In this document: positions 50,801 through 60,679 of the stretch, one piece after another
How positions within the stretch are numbered: position 1 is the stretch's first letter
How the letters are laid out: each line of letters begins with the position of its first letter
Source of the DNA: Haematococcus lacustris
Taxonomy: Eukaryota > Chlorophyta > Chlorophyceae > Chlamydomonadales > Haematococcaceae
Direction: 5' to 3'
Assembly: GCA_030144725.1 (NCBI GenBank)
Contig: JASKMD010000026.1
Coordinates: 15,173,314-15,237,313 of the forward strand
DNA length: 64,000 nt
Notes under the pieces: generated by a model
Databases searched by the model: none
Told to the model about the DNA's origin: nothing
Seen by the model: only the letters and a program-made list of their open reading frames with translations
Program-made: the position numbers and the translations under genes

Positions 50801-52572
50801 CATGAAGCAATGGAAGGGTGCGGAGTGTGACTGGCTCCCTTGTATCACACCCTGCAGCACCTTCATCACACCCACCTGGGTGTGACTGAGTAGGAGTGGG
50901 AGTGGGAATGGGGCGTGGGAGTGGAGTTGGAGCACAGTGGGAGGCCGGGCCAGGGCCACATTGTTCAAGCCCATCAAGGGTCGGGGTCGGGTGAGGTAGG
51001 ACACACGTGTGAGCAGACCTCATAGCAGTGTGAGATGCATGGGGAGGTGCCCACCATCACATTCATGCAAGCAACGCACCGATTAGATGCAACAAAGAGG
51101 TGTAAGGGGAGGGCATGGCCTGTCCGCTGCAGCTCCTGCACACCCACCAGCAACATCAGCAGCATGGGATGGCTGGCAAGACGGGTGACCATGCCCATGC
51201 CACAGGCTCAACGCGTGAACCCCACAGGTGCTGCCCCTGCCACCTGGGCCAAGCAGGTGTGTGGCCCCAGTCTCAAGCGCCACTAGCCTCATCCCAACAG
51301 CTCCTGGCGCCACCCACAACAGAGTGCACGGCCTGAGCCACATGGCCTGCCGCTATGCAAGGCATGACACATTGGCTATGACACTGCGTACTCTGTGACA
51401 CTGCGGGGGGCGACACTGTGTGCACACTGTGTACAGGGGAGGCCTATGACGCTGTGTGTAAGGGAGGCGGGCGCCCTGGGGCTGGCGCTTTCAGGGCTGC
51501 TGCAAGAGATACCTACACAGTCAAACAAAGTTCATTCAACATGGAACACCATGTTAAACTGTGGGTGGCAGTGCATCGCGAGCTGCAGCAGCAGGCTAGC
51601 AGCCAGCGCTGTCAGGCAGACGCCTTCACATTGACACCCCTTAACCTTCACATTGACATCCCTGGCATTGACATCCCTGGCATCCCTGGCATTAGCATCC
51701 CTGGCATTGACACAGACTGGCAGACACCTTCACATACCAAACCTTCACCTCTACCTTTGCAGGGCAGAAGGAGGCAGAGAGAGGGCAGCAGCTCATCACG
51801 CTAGGAAACCAAGGGTGTGATGCTGAGAGGTCTAGTGTCAGCCGCTGGGGCCTGGTTGCTGCAAAGCCAGCAGCAGGGCCAGGGGCCAAGGGTAGGGCCA
51901 GTGTGGGTTCACCTGCACCACCTCGTAAGCTATCCATGCGCCCATGCTGTGGCCAAACACAGCATAGGCACGGCCCCTGCAGCCAGCAGGCAGGCAGGTG
52001 CTCTAGGACAGTGAGTGCACTCTGCACCTGCATGCCCCTCTACCGCCCTGCAAGCTCACACACGTCACACTGAATGTGAGACGTGAGCAGAAACCCACTG
52101 GGAGCACTGCCGCACCACAGCGGCCACCTGGGCAGCCAATGCTCGCAGGTCAGTTTGTAGTGCGTCTCGGTTCATGCGGGAGTTGTGGCCTGGGAGCTCC
52201 ACCGGGAGCACCTGGGGAAGGAAAGGGGGACGGGAGGCATCCCTAGCTCACTCTCTACTCATTTCCTGCTGCACTCCCTCCCCCTATCGTGCACTGCTGC
52301 AGCTACACAGCTCGGCTGGTGTGGCTTGTTTCGCGCTATATATTCCCGCTAGAGGCTGCAAGTGGCCACTACTGGTCCGGCGTTAATGGAGGCCCTAGTG
52401 AGGGACAAGGGGACTGGTGTGGCTTGTTTGAAGACGCTGCGAGCTCATACAAGGCCAAGTGCCCCCGTAGCAGCAGGGTGCATGGGGTGCGCCGCACCTC
52501 GACGTCAGGGGCCAACTGCTGCGCAAGCGCGTGGTACGTCCATGCCCCCATTCCCGCCTGCGGCCACATGGG
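47809..52572 (-). CDS. Stand-alone type II thioesterase (GrsT-like alpha/beta hydrolase)
   Basis: Thioesterases of this class clear or release acyl chains from PKS/NRPS carrier proteins. Exons 52572-52498 (MWPQAGMGAWTYHALAQQLA), 52211-52128 (VLPVELPGHNSRMNRDALQ), 52027-51913 (AYAVFGHSMGAWIAYEVVQ, nucleophile Ser in GHSMG), 51135-51080 (HALPLHLFVASNR), 50687-50633, 50398-50267 (LTELEFWAALERRYGANPAL, MWPVLKADFTLLETYQ), 48395-48315 (CPLTVIAGSLDTRFTKDQ, catalytic Asp region), 47955-47809 (EVWLEGQGHNFISQPPAQLV, catalytic His in GHNF). About 247 aa, the usual size. The Ser exon is 115 bp and needs a one-base shift near GCAGGGGCC (about 51978) to connect its two halves: sequencing error or frameshift mutation. 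A 5' exon is probably missing. Introns carry F7, F8 and F16. Confidence 0.82.
48570..49323 (+). mobile_element. TnpB/Fanzor-like element, type II (F7)
   Basis: 754 bp in a thioesterase intron between GGCTGCCTCCATGAC (48555-48569) and GGCTACCTCTATGAC (49324-49338), 13/15 identical. Starts near MTKKKRKGPDKQKKLKG (48622), then lacks the zinc-ribbon half and continues at 48678: KRSKRTKAEQGKAAKAKPAP, WLDRDCNAALNMQRIGESRL, LELCWWPEQGKLPAKGKEYP, stop at 49064. Complete type II 3' end with CCACTAGTGG palindromes, ending GTGAGGGACAAGGG. Confidence 0.78.
49620..50140 (+). mobile_element. Decayed TnpB/Fanzor-like copy (F8)
   Basis: Open 49629-49886 with QAATQPSASEPGP, KRSKRTKAEPEAAEPTQ; the DRDCNAALNM motif is destroyed (GCTGIAMQHQHAVHWGE). 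Followed by a diverged type II end (GTCAGGCAATAGTGTAGGTG at about 50055). Older than the other copies. Limits approximate. Confidence 0.6.
51640..51715. repeat. CATTGACATCCCTGG short tandem repeat
   Basis: Four to five imperfect 15-18-bp units in the thioesterase intron between the Ser exon and the next exon. Confidence 0.8.
52332..52413 (+). mobile_element. 82-bp type II 3' end with perfect 16-bp duplication (F16)
   Basis: Between perfect copies of CTGGTGTGGCTTGTTT (52316-52331 and 52414-52429) in thioesterase intron 1. Contains only the last about 70 bp of the type II end (GGCCACTACTGGTCCGG ... GAGGGACAAGGGGA): the most severe 5' truncation in the window. Confidence 0.92.
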
Positions 52573-52952
52573 CTAAGCTGCAGCCGGAAAGGTTTGACTG
52601 CCTCGTTGGTGCGCGGCGCGGCGTGCCTGGGGAATGCAGAACAGGAGGGGAGGTTGAGACTGCGTTGCGCTCCGCTCTGTTGCGTTGCGCTCCGCCTTGC
52701 TTTGGCCGCGGGGAGGACGCAGTATCCATAGGCTTCCACTAGCGTCGGTCATCCTGTGCGTTGGTAGCTAGGCCCCTGTGCGTTGAGGCATTTGCCTGAA
52801 AGCATGTGTGACACGCGGCAGGACGAACGGCTCGCGGGCGAAGAGATATACCCGCCATGCGCCAGCAAAGGCAGGCCGAAGCACACTGCAACACTCGTAA
52901 ACACACTAAGGCGTCTCTGCTCAATGTGGCGCGCAACTTTCTTCATACCAGC

Positions 52953-54218
52953 TCCCTTGCCCTCACTAGGGCCTCCATTTGAGCCGGACCAGTAGTGGCC
53001 ACTAGAAGCCACTAGCGGGAATACTAGGGACCACTAGTTGCCCGACTCCAATGGTGTCAATGGGCTGTGTGGAGTATACCTAATGCACATGGACATGGTG
53101 CATGAGTGCCTACCACCTACATTATTGCCTGACCACGAGGGCTATTGTGTAGAGTTGGCATGAAAAACATGCACTGATTGTGAGCTGATGACAGCTCAAG
53201 AGGCGGCACACACTACTGTGCCACAGCAGGCTGCTGCTGCCGCTGCTGCTGCTGCTGCTGCTGCTGGGCCTTGGGTGGTTCGTCTCGCAGCCCCTTGGAT
53301 CCGTGCTCAGGGTACTCCTTGCCCTTGGCTGGCAGCTTCCCCTGCTCTGGCCACCAGCGCAGCTCCAGCGGGCGCTACCTGCTCTCCCCAATGCGCTGCA
53401 TGTACAATTTTGCGTTGCAGTCCCTGTCCAGCCACCTGCCTGGCTGAGGTGCTGGCTCCGCCAGGGCAGCCTTACCCTTGGCCTTGCCTCGCCCCTTGGT
53501 GAGCTGGGTAGGCTCAGCTGCCTGCCCAGCCTTGGTGCGCTTGCTGCGCTTGGCTGGCGGGGGAGTGCTGGGCCCTGGCTCTGAGGCTGCTGGCTGTGAG
53601 GCCTCCTGGCTGCTGCACGGGGCCTGTGGGGGCTTGCGTGGGGCCACTACCGGGCACCACATCAGGCCCCGCACTGGCAGGTCACGTTGCTGGCTCCAGG
53701 CTGGGCGTAGCAGGCGGAGGTCTACCTGCCCTGCTGGGGACTTCCAGCCTGCACGCCTGGTGGGCTGCTCATGGTCCAGCTCCTCCTCACAGGGCTGCTG
53801 GCCATTAAATGCTGTGCTGACCCGGGTGGTGCGGTGCTCATCTACAAGCACTACCCTGCCCCGCAGCTAGTCTGAGCCCCTGGGCCTGCACACCACCTTG
53901 CAGCAGGCCCGAAGCACCGCATCAGCACCCCACCACCCCCAGCGCCAATGATAGCTGCTCAGTCAACTGCTCTTTCACTTCATGCTCAATACCACATCTC
54001 AGTCCCTTACCTCCCTCCCACCCACCCACCCTCACCTTCTTGTTAGTGCCCTTCCGCTTCTTCTTAGCCACCACGTGATGTGCTTTGATGTGGCATTCAT
54101 GGAGTGATGTCACATGTAGAGCACCACAGCTTCTATTACGCCATCAGCCCCGGTGCGAGTGGGGCTGCAACCCTGCCACTGACGATGATCATCCAAGTCC
54201 TTCATACCATGCCACGTC
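52953..54218 (-). mobile_element. Best-preserved TnpB/Fanzor-like copy, type II (F9)
   Basis: 1266 bp between two copies of CTTCATACCAGC (52941-52952, 54219-54230). Open frame 53851-53375: VDEHRTTRVSTAFNGQQPCE, then RPVWSQQRD-like spacer, VRGLMWCPVVAPRKPPQAPC, KRSKRTKAGQ, WLDRDCNAKLYMQRIGESR; the same reading continues in another frame as LPAKGKEYPEHG at about 53300. VDE-RTxR...RG-xxC...DRDxNA is the order of RuvC-II Glu / zinc ribbon / RuvC-III Asp in TnpB/Fanzor; the first CxxC is degenerate (RVSTAFN). 5' of this, AHHVVAKKKRKGTNKK (about 54060). No N-terminal wedge or RuvC-I. Confidence 0.75.
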
Positions 54219-54439
54219 CTTCATACCAGCCCACGTCATTGGAGGAGGGACTGAGTGCCAGCTGCTCACACGCCTGCAAGTGCCTCTCCAGCTTCGAGGA
54301 GTTTGGTGGGTTTCATAGGGTGGGAGGTGCTGATGCCAGCGGTGGTCAGGCTGCAGGAGGCAGAGGCGAGCTGTGGCCGGCTGGTGGAGACAGCACCTTG
54401 GCTCTCACAGCTCTTAAAGCAGAGAGTGGGGCAGTAAGC

Positions 54440-54534
54440 ACCTTGACTCTCAACCTTGAGCCTTCATTGTAGTCGAACACACAGGGGTGCAGGGGGGGTG
54501 AGGGGGCACAGGAGGGGTTGGAAGGGCACCCCCC
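54440..54534 (-). mobile_element. 95-bp type I 3' end (F10)
   Basis: Between GAGTGGGGCAGTAAGC (54424-54439) and GAGTGGGGCAGTCAGC (54535-54550), one mismatch. Begins with the type I end, CCTTGACTCTCAACCTTGAG, then a G-rich filler. Confidence 0.85.
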
Positions 54535-54628
54535 GAGTGGGGCAGTCAGCGTGCACTTCGCCGCACTGGCCCTGGACCGCCCCCCAACTGGATATCATAT
54601 GAGGCCCTTGTACACCTCTCCCACCAGG

Positions 54629-54760
54629 CCTTTAAGCCTTAACCCGTACCCTTTACCCTTTACCCTTAACCCTTCATCCTTTACTCTTTACCCTTTACAC
54701 TTAACACTTTACCCTTGACCCTTTACCCTTGACTCTTTGTCCTTTGCCTTCAACCCCCTT
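54629..54760. repeat. Degenerate CCCTTTA/CCCTTAA telomere-like tract
   Basis: About 17 imperfect 6-7-bp units (ACCCTTT, ACCCTTAA, ACTCTTT). Looks like a decayed plant-type or mixed telomeric repeat. Confidence 0.7.
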
Positions 54761-54879
54761 GCCCAAGCCTGGCCCCTCGACTGGCTGCCAGCCCCCCCTC
54801 TTGTCACCAAAGCAAATGGTGGCAACCACTCAGCTCCTTGGCGGGCAAAGCGCACATCCTGGTATGGGGCTGGGAATCA

Positions 54880-55291
54880 AGCAGCGCATTGGGGAGAGCA
54901 GGTTGCGCCCGCTGGAGCTGTGCTATTGGCCAGAGCAGGGAGCTCTGCCAGCCAAGGGCAAGGAGTACCCTGGCCTGGGCTGCAAGCGGCTGCAAGACAA
55001 GCCACCCAAGGCCCAGCAGCAGCAGCAGCAGCAGCAGCGGCAGCAGCAGCCTGCTGTGGCACAGTAGTGTATGCCCCCTTTTGTTGAGCTGTCATCAGCT
55101 CACAATCAGTGCATGTTTTCAATGCCAACTCCACACAGTACCCCTCGTGATCAGGCAATAGTGTAGGTGGTAAGCACCCATGCACCATGTCCATGTGTAT
55201 TGGGTATACTCCACACAGCCCATTGACACCACTTGAGTTTGGCGCCTATTGCCTAGTATTTCCGCTAGTGGCTGCTAGTGGCCACCACTGG
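54880..55291 (+). mobile_element. TnpB/Fanzor-like copy, type II, cut by repeat R1 (F11)
   Basis: 5' truncated exactly inside the motif region: starts at QRIGESRLRPLELCYWPEQG (about 54880), continues ALPAKGKEYPGLGCKRLQDK, (Q)n, stop at 55067. Type II end follows but stops at CCACCACTGGTCC where R1 begins. Confidence 0.7.
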
Positions 55292-55301
55292 TCCTTGCCT
55301 A

Positions 55302-55807
55302 GGGCCGGATCTGACCCGTAGCATGCACCAGCCCACAGCCCCTGTGCCCTGATGCTGGCCTGCCCTACACCATCATGCTGTTGCCACAAGCATTTGCGCA
55401 ACGGTCAACGTGACTTGACCAGCCCAGACGTCCACGATGTGCGGCATCAGGCAGCTCCAATGCTTTACGCGTCGCTGTGCACCGTTGCAGGCGCTTGACA
55501 ATCGCCGGTGCGTAATCGAGCCGGGGCGCGACACCGTACGGCCAGGCAGGCAGCACGCGCTCACGTCGACACAGTGGCGCGGAGCAAGCAAAAGAAGGAC
55601 GAAGAGGACGCCCGGCACGTTGTGGCGCTGCATCGGTGGCGGGAGCCGGCCCGGGTGCAACGGCGATAGTGGCGCCGAAGAAGGCGACGGTTTCTTGCCC
55701 AGCAGCGTAAGCATGAACGGCAGCATACCAGGCTATCCCAACAAACGCCTCGTGAGAGTTACGACGAACACTCATGCAAGTGTGAGCACTGGCCCCGGAG
55801 TGCCTCC
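55302..55807. repeat. R1: 511-bp repeat unit, copy 1 (split by element X)
   Basis: 98.8% identical to 60680-61190: about six substitutions over 511 bp when the 5 bp at 58075-58079 are added back. Begins GGGCCGGATCTGACC directly after TA; the unit should end GAGTGCCTCCTTGCC. Contains an ORF from ATG 55437 (MCGIRQLQCFTRRCAPLQAL). No LTR hallmarks (no TG..CA ends, no primer site). Confidence 0.9.
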
Positions 55808-58070
55808 GGCTACCCCTCCCATTGAACCACCAACCCCCCTAACGATAAGGGACAACGGCTTTTCCGGACTCATTTCTGCACGGGTTGACACGCGGATTGA
55901 AGCGTCGGAATGCTGCCGCGCTGAGCCACACGCTGAGCTGGTCGGGCATGTTGCCGGGTATCCGACCCTAGAGAGCCTGCGGACTTGATGTACGCTGACC
56001 CAGTAGCAGTGAGTCCATGTTGAACGCGATGGATAGTGCGCGATGTGCGAGGAGCCCGACTTCATGTCCAACATCGTGACCAACATGCGCTGGCCCAGGG
56101 GCTCTGAAACTAGGAGGAGACCACAGTAGGAGCACAGCAGTGGCAACTGCACCGATCCCTTGTTGATTAGGCTCTAAGAGGTGGGCTAATCCTCCTCCAT
56201 GCTGGCCACTCTGCTGATGCCAATATGACGACCATCGAACGCAATCGGATGCCCCAGCCCTGCGTCACTGGCTAGGGAACCTATCTGTGGACCCCCTGCC
56301 AAGGTCTCAACTCTTGCTGATATTTGCTAATAGGGGTTTTAGAAGCTGGCGTGTGCACATGCCTGCAGCATGCCGACATCTAAGTATCACCCCTACAAGG
56401 GGAAGGGCGGGCATGCAGCCCGCTGTGCGCTGTGTGTGAAGACGACACCAGCTGGTCTTGCTGGCTGGGTGGAGATTCATGTGGAGGGGGAGGCAGCCTC
56501 CTACCGCTCCGGGCAGAGTGTACGAGCCATCGGCCAGGTCACAACCCAGATGGCTGAAATCATCAAGGCCTGCGACAACTTGGTGCCCGCACTGATTCCA
56601 TTAGCCCACAGGACTTGCGCTGAGTCTGCTGCAGCTGCGCTTGCCGTGGGCAAGCGGCTGCAGGGGCAGGAGCAGCCCATGCCCAGTCTTTGCTCTACAC
56701 CCACGCAAGCAGCTGCACAGCCTGGGCCAGCCCATGCGCCCTGCCCCCACCATCTCCCAGACCACCACCCATCACAGTCTCAGCTGCAGGGACTGCTGCA
56801 CCTACCGGGGCTCTCCATCCTCACCAGGCCCGCCACCAACCCGCCACAGCGCAACACAGTGCACCACACACCGACAGGGGCAGGGTCAGGGAGAGGGGCA
56901 GGAGCAGGGAGAGGGGCAGGAGCAGGGGAAGGGGCAGGATCAGGGGGAGTGCCACGCATGCGGAGAACCAGCAGCCACAGCAGCAGGAGCCGTGTAAGCG
57001 GAGGAAGCGCGGATCAGCAGCAGGCCCCCGTGACAAGCACACTGAGCGCATGGGTCAGGAGGTGGTGGAGGTGTTTGGGCGCTGTGGCTCAGCAGACCAG
57101 CAGGCTCAGCTGTTGGACAGAGTGCTCACCAGCCCCCAGCTGCCGGTGGCTGTGCGACAAGCCATGCAGCAGTGTCCCACCACAAAACAGAGGGGTTTGT
57201 ACAACATTGCAATGCATATCACAAGGCAGCTACTGCTGCTGACCCCAGCAAGGCTCACCGTGCACGAGCAAGTGTGGGTCATCGGTGGTGTTTGGAGCTG
57301 AGCACACAGGAGGTAAGGCTTTGCAGTGCTCCACAACGGGATGCACATGCCTTTGCATCATCCATTCCCGGCTCTATGAGCATGCACAGCTGCTTCTTTC
57401 CTGCTGCAGGGATCCAGGTTGAGTGGTCACAGACTGCATGTGCATGTGCCCAATGCATGACCCCCGCACCAAGGGGTGAGTGTGTGAGGCCCTCCATCAC
57501 AAAGCCCTTTGTAGCCATGCCCATGTTCGATCAGAAGAGGGATGACAAGCATTGGGACGATGAGTGCCTCACCCTTCTGTGCTCATTTGCACCAGACAGC
57601 GTGATGCAGTTGTGCACCTTGGGCAAGAAGCTGAGCGTGAAGATGTTAAACGAGTATTGCAAGGCAGTGGGGTTGTGTGTGCCAGCCAACACCTTGCGTG
57701 CTGATCTACGATACATGGTGCTGCAGCATTTAAATGAGCAGGCAGAGTGCGACTGAGCTGGCTGTGTAAGATGACGTTACGAAAACTGGGCTCCATGCGT
57801 AAAGTGTACCGCAGTGTACCGCAGCGGAGAACTCCGCATCCTGCGTTGTGGGTGTTGTGAAGCAGCATTACAAAGGCCCATTGCGCAGAGCGAAACCGTT
57901 CGCGTGCCTGGCTGACTGCCGGTCACCGTAGGGTGCCAGCAGCTCGGGCGCGCAGGCGCAAGCGCAACGCAAAGATAAGGCGTTCCGCGTTAAAATGACA
58001 ACTCAACTCTCACCAGGCATGCCGCAAAGTCAAATGTCCCTTACGTGGTGGTTCAATGGGAGGGGTAGCC
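55808..58070 (+). mobile_element. Element X: TIR DNA transposon with 4-bp duplication
   Basis: 2263 bp. The first and last 25 bp (55808-55832 and 58046-58070) are perfect inverted repeats beginning GGCTACCCCTCCC. Flanked by CTCC at 55804-55807 and 58071-58074. The sister repeat R2 has the unoccupied site GTGCCTCCTTGCC (61178-61190), so insertion boundaries and duplication are exact. Carries the coding region 56370-57756. I cannot place the TIR in a known superfamily. Confidence 0.9.
56370..57756 (+). CDS. Putative transposition protein of element X (exons unresolved)
   Basis: Three overlapping open frames in different phases suggest splicing or frameshifts. N-terminal part from ATG 56370: CALCVKTTPAGLAGWVEIHV, VRAIGQVTTQMAEIIKACDN. 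Middle: Gly/Gln-rich tandem repeat (about 56880-56940), then basic KRRKRGSAAGPRDKHTERMG and VVEVFGRCGSADQQAQLLDR. C-terminal part (to stop 57756): FVAMPMFDQKRDDKHWDDEC, LGKKLSVKMLNEYCKAVGLC, NTLRADLRYMVLQHL, which looks like a SAP-type DNA-binding helix pair. I recognise no catalytic motif; role inferred from position inside the TIRs. Confidence 0.45.
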
Positions 58071-58081
58071 CTCCTTGCCTA

Positions 58082-60677
58082 CGTCGGAAAGTTTCGGACC
58101 TCTAATGACCCGCAGCTTAGCACTTTTTTAGAGCGCTGTAATTGCGAGGCATTTCGGCGGTCGCTGATATGCGGCCAATCAGAAGTGTTTCACAGCAGTC
58201 AATACAGTACTGATAACGCACTGATTCATGGGGCTCTGAATGTGGGGAGGTTTAGAGGTCCATCAGGTCTGAATCAGAGCTAAACCAGAGCAACTTTAGA
58301 GGCATTCAGGGCAAAATTCGTGGCCTGTAAAGTAGAGGCCACGAGTGAACCGCGGGGGGGCCAGGGGGAGGCGATTTGTAGTGAATCAGAGGCTTTTTAG
58401 GCGATGATTTGCTCGGTATTCTACCAAGAGCGCATGAAGAGCGTTTTTGTCTAATCTTACTCAACTACAACAAGCCGCTCCGTGCCATAGTGCTGTACCT
58501 CAAAAGTATCGCTGAGACTAGCTGTACATCCTGTACATGGGGCAGCCTGTCACCATAGAGATGCATGAAAATGATGCTTGCATGAAGCTTCGGCAAAGGA
58601 ATCACGAAGAATGTCGTAGCGTGCAACTCCATACACATAAACACATAAGCAGCCGGGGCCAGCCAGGAGCAGCCAGGAGCAGCGAGAAGCAGTACACCAA
58701 GCTGGTCAGTGCCCTGGCCTCGAGCCTCGAGCCCTGGAGGGTCCCCTCAAGCCCCGCTTCAATTGCGTATACATCTAATGAAGGTTTCACAAAGGAATCA
58801 CGAAGAAAGTTAGCGTTCTGCCGCGCCATACAGGTTTGTTGTACGTAGCAGTCGGGAGCAGCCAGGAGCATATCGCAGCCACCAGCTACGAGCCAGCCAG
58901 CCATCGCTAGCCAGCAACCATTGCGTTCGAGCAAAGATGCGATAGGATCAAGAGGCAGAGACAGAAAATGGCAGGAGGTGCAGCGACGCAGCGATGCAGC
59001 AATGCAGCCAAAGGAATGCAGGAAGTGCAGCTAGACTCAGCAGCTGCCAAGAGGGGAGGCGCATAGGACGCAAGCAGCCAGGACTTAAGGTGAGGATACA
59101 TACTGCTGTAGTGTCAGCCCAGCCTGCGCAGTTGTGGTCATGCATGCCCTTGTTCATCTGCTTGCTGAGCCTTAGCTGACTGATGATTGCTTGCAGTTGG
59201 AGACAGCTGGAACATGACAGTGTAGCATGGCCCAGTGATGGCAAGCATGGCGGCAACGGAGCAGAGCAGCATCCGACAAGGAGCCAGCAATGAACCAGCA
59301 AGCACCCTCATCCCCACTTCCCTCCCTTCCCCTCTGTCCCCCCCTTCCCTCCCCTTCCCCCCTTTCTCTCCCCTTCCCTGCTTTTCAAGTTAACCCTCCC
59401 CCCTATCCTCCCTATCTCAGCCTCTGTCCCACTTCCCATTCCGCTAAGGTAAGAGTCAACAAGGAGTCAATATCATACAGCATGGAGTAGAATGCAGCAA
59501 GTGGTGAGTGGCTAGCCCACTACCAGTATGTTGCACCCATTACCCAGCCAAACCGTTGCCACACCCCCTGTTCATGCAGGTCTAACAGTCATGATGTCTC
59601 CCCCCTTCCCTCCTCTCTGACCAACACCCAACAACAGCCAGCTGACATCAGCGATGAGAGGCAACCCTTCACCTCCTCTACCCTTACCATGACAGGCTGG
59701 TCGAGACTCCAACCTGAGACTGCCTACCCCACCTTTCCCTCCCATACCCAGGAGCCAGCCAAGGGGCCAAGGGGAGCAGCCAAGACGCGAGGCAAAGAGG
59801 CGCAGCATTGAGCAGCAACCAGTGTGGTGCTAGCAGGCATGACTTTGGTGTTATGGGGCAGGGGCAGCAAGGCATGAATAAAACTGCAGCCATAGTGGGG
59901 AGGTATAGTGGGGAGGTGCAGCCAGGGGATTGCAGCCATACAACCACGCAACCTTGCCCGGCCCAGCCAAGCCAATCCCCATTGTGTTGTTGGTGTGTTG
60001 TCACGTTGTTGTGTCACTGTTGTGTTGTGTTAGGGTAGTGAGGGGTTAACGCCGATACATGTCTTTTATAGTGGTTTGCGAGGTAAGTGTATTGGTGTAG
60101 TGAGTTGTATTGCGAGTTGTTTGTGCGTGGAAATATGTACTTTGCAGTACCTTTGCGGAGTTTTGCAAGGTGTTTGAGCGTGGTGACGTGTGTACTGTAG
60201 TGCCTTTGCGAGGTGTTGCGTTGCGTTGTACTTTGCAGTTTCCTTGTGCAAGTAACCAGTAACGATTCACATCTGAGTCACCTCTGATCCACCACGGATT
60301 AACAGCTGAGTCACCTCCAATTAACAGCTGAGTCACCTCCGAGTCACTAACTAAGTCACCTCTAAAACACCACAAACGCACAGCTGGTTCACCTCTGATT
60401 TACCACTAAACTACAGCTGGATTCCCTATGAATCGAGCCCTATGAATCAGCTATGATTCCACACAGACACATAGCTTTCCAGGCTCACATTCAGCACTAG
60501 TTTAGACCCCTCTGAACTACCTCTAAATCAGACCATATTTGGAGGTCGGGCAACCTGTCATTTCAATTGCCAAATTGCGGTTTTCAGAGCGACCCCGAAC
60601 CTCACATTCAGTGCACAATTAAAAGTCCTGATCAGTCGCGAATGAGAGGTTCGGAAGAGGTCCAAAACTTTCCGACG
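58082..60677. mobile_element. Element Y: non-autonomous TIR element in a TA target
   Basis: 2596 bp, flanked by TA (58080-58081, 60678-60679). 22-bp terminal inverted repeat starting CGTCGGAAAGTTT, one mismatch. Subterminal region 60265-60420 has at least six copies of a GAGTCACCTCY/TTCACCTCTGAT motif; TTTAGAGGT-like motifs lie at the left end (58240-58310). Internal direct repeat AAAGGAATCACGAAGAA at about 58596 and 58791, and several GCAGCCAGGAGCAG. No open frame longer than about 115 codons and nothing transposase-like, so it depends on another element. Confidence 0.8.
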
Positions 60678-60679
60678 TA

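Noticed and set aside
55365..55775. 136-aa minus-strand ORF conserved in both R copies
   Set aside because: Four of its five differences change the residue, while the opposite strand's ORF changes mainly synonymously; treated as a shadow.
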